Assembly: GCA_937901285.1 (NCBI GenBank)
Contig: CALCHI010000581.1
Coordinates: 1 to 12,006 of the forward strand
Reading direction: 5' to 3'
From: UBA8437 sp003445035
Lineage (GTDB): Bacteria; Planctomycetota; Planctomycetia; Planctomycetales; Planctomycetaceae
Length of the DNA stretch: 12,006 nt
Below, one piece after another: positions 1 to 7,500 of this stretch. The notes below the pieces were generated by a model that saw only the letters and a list, made by a program, of their open reading frames with translations, did not search any database and was not told the origin of the DNA. The translations under genes and the position numbers were made by a program. Each line of letters starts with the position of its first letter. Within the stretch, counting starts at the first letter, position 1.

Positions 1-277
1 CGCGCCGACAACACAGACATCCGTTGGCGTCATTGAAACCATCCGGCTCGGGGTGATTGCGACAAAACCATCTCAGCGCGTCATCCGCCGTGCAACCGCC
101 ACATTTTTCACCTGCGACCGCCTCGCGATCTTCAACACCAGACTCGCAAAACCGGCACCTGAGCACGCGGGGAGGCCCATCGACGGCCACGCCGTCAATT
201 CTTCCGGCCACGACCGCCAGGGCCGCCCGGTAATCTCTCAACTCGTATTCTGCCTGGAATTCCTTCCAATTGATCAT
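1..277 (-). CDS. Cys-rich zinc-ribbon protein, N-terminal part (runs off the window)
   Basis: Reading the minus strand from the ATG at 277 gives 92 codons with no stop before the window edge, so this is the start of a gene whose 3' end is missing. The protein begins MINWKEFQAEYELRDYRAAL and carries two Cys pairs, C41-x2-C44 and C59-x2-C62, spaced 14 residues apart: the layout of a zinc ribbon. More cysteines follow (C72, then C87, C89, C90 in GCLCC), so a second metal-binding knuckle is possible. No signal peptide or TM segment is visible, so it is probably cytoplasmic. It starts 40 bases after the stop of the GTPase gene, in the same direction, suggesting co-transcription. No clear Shine-Dalgarno is seen. 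I do not recognise the family; the zinc-binding role is inferred from Cys spacing only. Confidence 0.6.
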   Translation of the reverse strand, partial: MINWKEFQAEYELRDYRAALAVVAGRIDGVAVDGPPRVLRCRFCESGVEDREAVAGEKCGGCTADDALRWFCRNHPEPDGFNDANGCLCCRR

Positions 278-317
278 CGCTAAAGGCCCAGTCGTCGGTT
301 GGTCTCGACCACGGTGT

Positions 318-2438
318 TCACTTCGTGAATATCGGGTGCCCGGTCATGTGCAACAGCCACAGCAGTGGCTCGAGAACGGCAAACGGCCTGATGGTGACCT
401 TCGAGAGATCTTTCTCCCCCTTGCTCTCCAGGCCAACCGGGGTCATCGGGAAGAACTGAAACCGGCCGCCGAAGATCTCGTCCACCTCTCGCTCGATGTT
501 CCAGCCGGGCCAGATCGTGTCGCGAAGTTCGCCAGTGATCGCCGACCGCCGGCTCATGGCGTCCAGGGTGATGTCCTCCCCGATCTCTTGAAGCGCCGAG
601 TAGAATCTTCGAATGTTGTCACTGTTCCCGTAGGGGGCCGTCTCCAGCAGGTCAATCTTGCTGACGCACAAAGCGACCGGAGTCCGCAAGCGGCGACCAA
701 CAACCGTCGACACGTGATCGCGAAATCGCCGAAGTGCCCGGACCTGCTCGTCCGGGGGAAACATGGGGTCGAGGAAAAACAGGTAACCGTCGGCCCGCAG
801 AGCCCGGACCAGGTGGGTATTGTCGAGACCACGCAGGATGACCTCCCCGGAGTAGTCAAACATGTTCAGCAACACGTCCGACTGCCCCCACGGATCATCG
901 TCCTGGAACTCGAACACCAGTGGATCAGGAATCCGATCCGTCTGCGTGGCCTGCGTATTGACCCGGCTCCGCAGGATGTCCGAGACCATTCGGTCGAACT
1001 GGTCGGCCGACGGAGAGTCAATCGAGTCCAACCTGACATTGATGGGAAAATCTCCCAGGGCGATCTTCTGGTACGCCATCGCCAGCCAGTGAGTCTTCCC
1101 GGCCTGGGGAATCCCCAGCGTGGGGAACGACAACTTGGCCATCTCTCGATGCGAATCCTGCACGCGAAACCCACAGGCCTGGTTGATTCCGGACGCATCT
1201 CGCACGGCGACCTCCTGGCATTCCCAGGACGGGTGACCCACCGGAGACGCAGCCGGCACCTTGGCGAATTGACCGACAGACATGCACTGGGGGCACGTGG
1301 CACCCGTCCGCCGCCGCCGCCGCCACACGCCGACCCAGAACAACAGGTGCCCGATGAACACAACTGCCAGCAAGGCTCCACCAAGGATCAGGCGGCTCTT
1401 CCGCCGTTTCACCTGGATTGCCTCCATGTTCGAGAGTTTCGATTCCACGTCCTGGTGAAGAGACGCCAGGGTTGACCGTTCCTTGGCCAGCCGGCTGGCC
1501 AGTTGCTCACGAACCGTTATGGCCACGACGAGCCGCTGCCATTTCTCAATCGCCTCCAGCCACTTCTTGCTTAGCCGATCACGAACGCCGTCGAGCCCCT
1601 GGTCCCATCCGTCACTGGCAGTCTTCTGTTTGAGCAGGGCCTCGTCCTGTCGCGTCTTCGCGTCGTCAACCAACTCGTGAACTGTCTCCCGGGGAGAAAC
1701 CCCGGTGGCCGCTTTCCAGACCCAGTCCTCAACCTGCTCTCCCATGACGAACAGCAGGAGCGACACGATCCCCAGCAGAATCCCGAAGGCCAGAAAGTAC
1801 TTCCAGGTCCGCACTGCCCAGCTCTTGGCCCGTCCACCATTGAACACTCGGCGAAATTCCTGGCGACGATCACGAACGACGATGACAAGCAGGCTGGCGA
1901 TTCCCACCGTCGACCAGAGCCAGAAGTGCTTGCTGCGAGCACTGAGCAACGACGTATACTGCGCCACACGCACCGCATCGTCGCTGGCACGTATCAACTC
2001 GCGTTCCAGTCGAAACCGGTCATGCGCGACCGACTTCCACCCACGAATATCCTCCGAGACGGCCTTTTCCACCTCCCCGGCATCGCTCTCCACGCTGTCA
2101 ACGAAATCTGTGATATTGGCCAACACCATCTCACGGACGGCGGCGCTTTTGGGAACACCGTCATCATCCGGCACGGCCTCGCCGGGTTCAGCAGGCTGGC
2201 TCTCGGCCAGCCTGCTGAGAATCCCCTCATGCTCAAGCCGGACGATGGCCTTGTGAAATCCGATAGCGCGTTCGGTCGCTTCTTCCGACTGGCGATGGGT
2301 TTCCGCAAATTCGCTCACCCAGGCCGGTTCGCTGTCTCCAGCCTCCCCGTCCTGCGAGCTACATCCGGCGGCCCATAGACAACAAAACACCAGGCACAGC
2401 CAGGCCGAACGGACGGCCAGAACCGACACGGGGTACAC
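318..2438 (-). CDS. Membrane-anchored GTPase: lipobox, three TM segments, zinc ribbon, G domain
   Basis: Predicted inner-membrane protein of 706 residues from the GTG at 2438. The N-terminus (VRSAWLCLVFCCLWAAGCSS) looks like a lipoprotein signal with Cys26 as the lipidated residue. A helical region follows, then TM segments near 171-189, 214-232 and 350-372 with a second helical region (about 233-349) between the last two. TM3 ends in five arginines, placing the C-terminus in the cytoplasm. There come four ribbon cysteines (C382, C385, C407, C422) and a GTPase fold: P-loop GIPQAGKTH (442-450), switch II/Walker B DYSGE (528-532), base-specificity SKID (593-596) and a possible G5 loop TPVG (666-669). 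It may be akin to the bacterial double-GTPase/TRAFAC families, but I cannot confirm a subfamily. The frame is open upstream to a TTG at 2534, with another GTG at 2483; I chose 2438 because it has AGGTGG four bases upstream and gives a compact signal peptide. GTG 2429 is nearly as good. Confidence 0.85.
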   Translation of the reverse strand: MYPVSVLAVRSAWLCLVFCCLWAAGCSSQDGEAGDSEPAWVSEFAETHRQSEEATERAIGFHKAIVRLEHEGILSRLAESQPAEPGEAVPDDDGVPKSAAVREMVLANITDFVDSVESDAGEVEKAVSEDIRGWKSVAHDRFRLERELIRASDDAVRVAQYTSLLSARSKHFWLWSTVGIASLLVIVVRDRRQEFRRVFNGGRAKSWAVRTWKYFLAFGILLGIVSLLLFVMGEQVEDWVWKAATGVSPRETVHELVDDAKTRQDEALLKQKTASDGWDQGLDGVRDRLSKKWLEAIEKWQRLVVAITVREQLASRLAKERSTLASLHQDVESKLSNMEAIQVKRRKSRLILGGALLAVVFIGHLLFWVGVWRRRRRTGATCPQCMSVGQFAKVPAASPVGHPSWECQEVAVRDASGINQACGFRVQDSHREMAKLSFPTLGIPQAGKTHWLAMAYQKIALGDFPINVRLDSIDSPSADQFDRMVSDILRSRVNTQATQTDRIPDPLVFEFQDDDPWGQSDVLLNMFDYSGEVILRGLDNTHLVRALRADGYLFFLDPMFPPDEQVRALRRFRDHVSTVVGRRLRTPVALCVSKIDLLETAPYGNSDNIRRFYSALQEIGEDITLDAMSRRSAITGELRDTIWPGWNIEREVDEIFGGRFQFFPMTPVGLESKGEKDLSKVTIRPFAVLEPLLWLLHMTGHPIFTK
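2188..2218. repeat. Perfect 13-bp inverted repeat inside the GTPase gene
   Basis: The arms tcagcaggctggc (2188-2200) and gccagcctgctga (2206-2218) are exact reverse complements around a 5-base loop, tctcg. The RNA hairpin would be strong and GC-rich. It lies in frame inside the GTPase coding sequence, in the segment encoding LSRLAESQPAEP. There is no T-run on either side, so it is not a classic terminator. Its role is unknown; it may be chance of codon use, or a small inserted palindrome. Confidence 0.85.
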
Positions 2439-2543
2439 CAGGCCACCTGGAGCACCGACTTCCAAGAGTCGTGATCGGCAAGCCACAACAACCAGCTCCC
2501 ACCCACAATGGACCGCAGACGTCGTTTCCACCAAGCGGCTCGC

Positions 2544-2572
2544 ATTGTGCCGCGCCTTGAACGGGCAATCAA
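2544..2572 (-). promoter_or_regulatory. Possible sigma70-like promoter upstream of the GTPase gene
   Basis: On the minus strand TTGATT (2572-2567) and CACAAT (2549-2544) are separated by exactly 17 bases; each matches four of six consensus positions for -35 and -10 boxes. It sits in the widest gap of the operon (2439-2630), about 100 bases upstream of the preferred GTG start. This would give the GTPase and the zinc-ribbon gene their own transcript. The match is weak and planctomycete promoters are poorly defined, so treat it as a candidate only. Confidence 0.2.
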
Positions 2573-2630
2573 TTCAGCGCGCCGGCTGACTTGCGGCCTC
2601 CCCACAATCGACCGCCCCGCACATGCTCGC

Positions 2631-4544
2631 TTACTGGTTGAAGAAATCTTTCACCAGGGTTTTCGTGTCCTTCTGTACGGCCGCCAATCCGGACAACGCA
2701 TCCTTGATCGCCTTCAGACGATTCTCCAGCCGCTGTTGTTCCTCGTCGCTGAGATCATCCCCTGCCGAGTCGACGCGACGGGCCACCGCCCCGCCTTCGT
2801 CCGCCACGAGCTTGATCGATGTCGCGAGCCCCGCCAGCAGTTCCCACAGAACGGGACCGTCGTCTTCCCGAATCAGCACGCGAATCTCCTTGACGGTCGC
2901 CCGCCAACTCGACAACACGTCAACCGCCGATTCGGCCCGCACACCATCCCTGGCCTGGCGTCGAGCCATGGCGTGTCGCGGTGAATGTTCCGGCAACGCT
3001 CGCTGCAACCGCGACAACAATTTCTTGGCGTCCTCGTTATCCGGAGTGACCCGGGACAACTCCTCCAGCGCGGACACAGCCGCGGTCCATTTGAAGGCTT
3101 CCCGGGCCGTCTTGAACTCGGCGACCAGACGCGTCGCCTTGATGGTCCTGAGGTTCACCTCCGTGCGGTCAATATTCGCCTGCCAGTTCCGCTTGTCCCG
3201 CGAGACGCGGTTCAACTCTTCCTGCACCACGGCCACGAGTTTGTCGACCCCCGCACGCCCTCCCTCACTGGCCGCGTCTTTTTCGAGATCCTTCTGTAGT
3301 TCCTGCAGATCGTGGCGAAATTTCTGCCAATCCGGACTCCGCTGAAGTGTCACGATCGCCTTCTCGATCCCGGCCTCGTCTGCCGACACCACCTGGCGAT
3401 TCACACCCTCGGTGGTCACGTTGATCCAGTCCTCGGTCTCCTTCACTCGACGACGAATCTCCTGGAAACTCGCCTCCATCTCCTTGATGGCTGAGACCCG
3501 TGGCATCTTGAAAACAATCGGGAAGGCCCCCTGGCCGCTGGCCACTGCTTTCGTCGCAGAAAAGAAGCCGCAAGCCACCGTCACATACCGGAACCCGATC
3601 CCCGGAAACGGAACAGAAAAATAGCCCCCCTCGTCGGTCAAGCCGCTGGGCGGACCGCCCGGATACCCGCCGCCCGGTTTCTGATCACTGACGAAAACGG
3701 CACACGCTTCGCGGGGCCGGCCATCCATGTCCGAGATCACGCGGATCCGTGTCGGGCCGCGGCGAGGCTTTACGCCGCGAACAAAATAACGAGCCCGGGG
3801 CGTGCCCACGTGGCGGAAAAAGGCCGGCACCTGTTGTCCTGCATCAACCACACCGGTCGTCATGGTCGACGCGTCACGATGCTCGCGAACAACGAGAAAC
3901 TTCCCCTTCCAGGGCTGTACGTGTCTGCCGTCGCGTCGCTCGAGCACCGCGACGACCTCCAGAGGGCTCCCGGGCACCGGCAGCCGAACTCCCGACCCGG
4001 CCAGCAACACCACCAGGCTGCCCCCCTCGCCGCCGGTGATCTCGCCGACGGGCCGCCACACGCGTTGAACGAGACGGTCGACGGTGTTGACCACAAGACG
4101 GCGATCGACCACCGACACCACCCGCGACATGATCACGTCGTTGAATTCCCGGTGAAACACGGCACACCGGATGAGGTACGTGCCCTTGGCGTATTCGATC
4201 CACAGCGAGAGCCCCTGGACCCCAAGATCCAGCTTCCCCTGGCGACACATCGCCGGTGTCAGGCTCTGCCCCTCGCCCCCCGGAACCGTGCTCCTCCATG
4301 TATCGGGCATGTCCGACCACAAGACTTCGTGACCTGTCCGCTGCTCGAGCCGCCGGCTCACAGCATCACGGACCTGCTGCTTCAGCACTTCCCCCAGCGC
4401 CTCATGCTCGGCGAACCCGACAACGGCCGAAACCTGGCGGGACTCCTGGGCCACGGCCCACCCGTTCCCGAGAATCATCACCGACAGCGTCATCAGCAAC
4501 GACCGACATCGCACCAGGGTCAACAGGCAACCGTGTCCGCTCAT
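2631..4544 (-). CDS. Secreted protein with carboxypeptidase-regulatory-like beta domain and helical C-terminus
   Basis: From the ATG at 4544 this encodes 637 residues. The N-terminus is a good Sec signal: a hydrophobic stretch and an AVA motif with predicted cleavage after Ala32, so the protein should be periplasmic or exported. Residues about 33-250 form a mixed alpha/beta region I do not recognise. About 265-337 looks like a carboxypeptidase-regulatory/Ig-like domain (VISDMDGRPREACAVFV, then LTDEGGYFSVPFPG) with a Gly/Pro-rich loop between. Residues 350-637 are strongly helical and charged, with likely coiled coil. The frame is open to a GTG at 4583, but the ATG at 4544 overlaps the stop of the SBP5-fusion gene as ATGA and puts the signal peptide at the very start, so translational coupling is likely. 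A short GAGG lies three bases upstream. Function unknown; context suggests an extracytoplasmic partner of the binding protein and GTPase. Confidence 0.85.
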   Translation of the reverse strand: MSGHGCLLTLVRCRSLLMTLSVMILGNGWAVAQESRQVSAVVGFAEHEALGEVLKQQVRDAVSRRLEQRTGHEVLWSDMPDTWRSTVPGGEGQSLTPAMCRQGKLDLGVQGLSLWIEYAKGTYLIRCAVFHREFNDVIMSRVVSVVDRRLVVNTVDRLVQRVWRPVGEITGGEGGSLVVLLAGSGVRLPVPGSPLEVVAVLERRDGRHVQPWKGKFLVVREHRDASTMTTGVVDAGQQVPAFFRHVGTPRARYFVRGVKPRRGPTRIRVISDMDGRPREACAVFVSDQKPGGGYPGGPPSGLTDEGGYFSVPFPGIGFRYVTVACGFFSATKAVASGQGAFPIVFKMPRVSAIKEMEASFQEIRRRVKETEDWINVTTEGVNRQVVSADEAGIEKAIVTLQRSPDWQKFRHDLQELQKDLEKDAASEGGRAGVDKLVAVVQEELNRVSRDKRNWQANIDRTEVNLRTIKATRLVAEFKTAREAFKWTAAVSALEELSRVTPDNEDAKKLLSRLQRALPEHSPRHAMARRQARDGVRAESAVDVLSSWRATVKEIRVLIREDDGPVLWELLAGLATSIKLVADEGGAVARRVDSAGDDLSDEEQQRLENRLKAIKDALSGLAAVQKDTKTLVKDFFNQ

Positions 4545-7500
4545 GTTCCTCGGCTCCATTCCGCCAACCGGTGAAACAGCCACGGCCCGGAACAGCGGTT
4601 CGCCGGGGGAGCCGGGCTGCGGATTGACTTTTGGATCAACGCGTACTGGGGATCAGACCACAGCGGAACCACGACGGCCTGGTTACGGATCACGTCGTCG
4701 AGCCTCCGCCGGGCCTGCAGCACACCCGTCCAGTCCTGGGCCATACGAAAATCGACGAGCGATTGCATCAACTGCTGCCCACCAAATCCCAGGACGTTCA
4801 GCGAAAGCGACTCCCCTTTCGACGCCCGCGTGTCCATCAATCCGCCGAGGCTCAACAACGGGTCCGAGTAATCCAGCACGCGGACGGCCAGATCAAACGA
4901 GTGTCGTTCGTGGACCTCGAGGTGGAACCGGTCAGCCGTGAGCCGGACGAGATTCACCCTCGCCCCTGCCATGGAGGTCAACCGGCCCGCAATCGCCGCA
5001 GCAGCCCGTTCAGACAACTGGTTGCCGACAACGACCTTCAGTGACAGGCTCCGGCCGCCGGCAGCCTCCTTGAGTTGGCCCAGGTAGTGTTCAACGAGTC
5101 CGTCGGGGAGCGCCGCCTCGGCGGCGCGGTTGATTGAGGGAATCACGCTCCCGACCACGACGGCTCCAGCCTGGTCACCGCCCAACCGCTTGAGCACCTC
5201 GCGACGGAACTCCGGCCCCACCAGCCTCACGACCTTGTGTCTCATTTTCGGGTCTGTAAACGGCGTCGACCGATGGTTGAACATCAACACGGCAACCCGG
5301 TGGCTCCTGACCAGCCTGAGGTCTCCATCCACGCCCTTGGCCTTCAGCACGGCCAGTTCCGCAGCCCCCAGGCCGGCGATCATGTCGACCCGCCTGGCCT
5401 GCCAACGGTCGACGATGTCGTCAATCGCCGAGACCTTGAACCGCTTGAGCACCACCTCCTGGACGCCGACTTCGCCTCGCCGCGATTCCGCATGGTGACG
5501 ACTGCGGCGGAGCACGATTTCGTCGGCCCGCAGCCGATCGACAACCTCAAACCGCCCGCTGCCGACTGGCACCGAGGACAGGGCAGACCCGGATGGAGGA
5601 ATGTTGGCGTAGTGACGCCGCGGCGCGACATAGACACTCAACAGGCGACCCGTGGCGAGATAGGGACGCACCATGACCTCAACCCGACCGTCAGCGAGGC
5701 TCCGGGGCGCCCGCAGCATCCGGAACTGCTCACGCTGCCCCCACCGCACCCGGGCGTCGCCCAGCCGTCGAATCGACTCGACCACGTCCTCGCTATCCAT
5801 CCGCTGCCCGTCATGAAAGGACCGACTCGATTTGAGTCGAAACCGAAACACTCGGCACGCCGCTCCCGCAGCGGACTGCCGCGTCCCGGGCAACAACTCG
5901 TAACCGTCGACGAGCGGCCCCTTGATGTACCGCGCACCGTCGCCCCCGGGTTGCAGCAACCGGTCAAACAGCAACGGAACCAGTTCGCGCTCCAGCGGCA
6001 GGGCGGCATTCCAGGGATCCAGTGACCTCACAGGCTGAAAGTGTGCGACGACAAGCGACCAGGACGGACGGACGACAGCCGCGCCGTCTTCGGTCGGCTT
6101 CTCGACGGGCGGCGTGCCGCCGTTGGACCACGTCCATTGCTGACGACCGCTGGTGAGATCCAGGCAATTGACAAACACCCCGGCTTTGCCCGGCTGCCGC
6201 ACCGCAATCACCACCCCGCGGGGGCACAGTTGCAGGGGCTGAAACACCACCTGCCCCTCATCGGGAACCGACCATGTCCAAGCCGTCCGGACCCCCTGGT
6301 CTTTCTTTTCTCCACCCATTTCCAGGAACGAGGCGGTCACTGCACCGCCAAATCCCATCAGCAACGGAGCCTCGGCATGGGACAGCACGTACGGTCGTGA
6401 CCCCAGCTGCGAGGCAACTTCGCCACCCGACCACACCTTCTTCACCGGCTGCTCCGGACTGGCCGGCGACAACACCAGCCTGGCCAACTGCCCCGAATCG
6501 GTGGCGAGAAACGCGGAGTCACCGAGGATCGACGGTGGCTGCCAGAAGTTCCCGTCAAACTCCAGTGCCTCACCCGCTTCCAGAAGTTGACCACCGGCCA
6601 GCCGATAGGTGACCAGGCGGCAGCGGGACTCATCGAGGTTGATTGCGGCCAACAACAGCGAGCCGGCCCATGCAACGTGCGCCTGCCCCTCGCCGACTGC
6701 CCCGTCTCGCACATGAACCTCTTCGATCGACAGCGCCGGTGACAGGCCCAGCGTGTAGGTGCCCAGTTCACGTCCCAGGCAAGCCAGGCGTTCCTTTTCG
6801 ACGTTCAACACGCACCGGGCGGCCAATGACTCGGGCAACCGCACCCGAGACCGGGTCTTGCCGCTGACGAGGTCCAGTTGGACCACCAGGCCCGCCTCGG
6901 TCGGCACCAGCACACTCGACTTGTGGACAATCGGAGGCTGTGACAACTTCCCATCGGACACCGGCATCCGGCGCGTCCAGACCGGTATGCCCGAAAGGCA
7001 TTCGAGACACGAGAGGTACATCCGTCGCTCCCGCCGCCAGGAGACCACGCACACGGCCTTGTCCCCGGCACGTCCATTGGCCGGCAACCAGCCATTGGTG
7101 AACCCGCGGCGAACCGCCCACCCGGCCACTCCCGTCTCAGCGTCCAGTGCCAGCAACTGATCCTCATCGTTGACATAGACCACTTGCCGCCCCTCCCCGA
7201 TCGGCTTCGCCGAACCAGCCGCCAACGCGACGACCGGCGGCCCAACCACCAGCGGCCTGTTCCCGTCAGGCTCCTCCTCCAACGGCCTGCCTTCCTTGAG
7301 TTTCACGGCGAGCGTCTCCAGGAATTCGGCCCGTTGCGTGTCGACCTGTTCGCCGCCCCCGGCTTTCTGCCAGGACTCAAGAACCGCGAGCGCCGCCAGA
7401 ACCGTGTCGGCCGAATAACCATCCATCGCGGACTGGCCCGCCTCGGTGAAGCGTTCCTGCAACCCGGACCGCTGGATGCGTTCACGTGCCTTCTCGCAGC

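Noticed and set aside
1308..1322. (ccg)5 trinucleotide repeat
   Set aside because: It encodes the five-arginine cluster after TM3 of the GTPase; explained by membrane topology rather than as a repeat element.
270..1475. 401-codon plus-strand open frame
   Set aside because: It lies wholly antisense to the GTPase gene, whose motifs are clear. The translation is rich in Arg, Pro and His without domain pattern, as expected from GC-rich codon bias.
2575..2588. Terminator after the secreted-protein gene
   Set aside because: The palindrome cagc-gcgccg-gctg has only a 4-bp stem and no T-run.
5110..5127. Inverted repeat gcgccgc-ctcg-gcggcgc
   Set aside because: It falls in alanine/glutamate codons of the SBP5 fusion; short GC palindromes are expected there.
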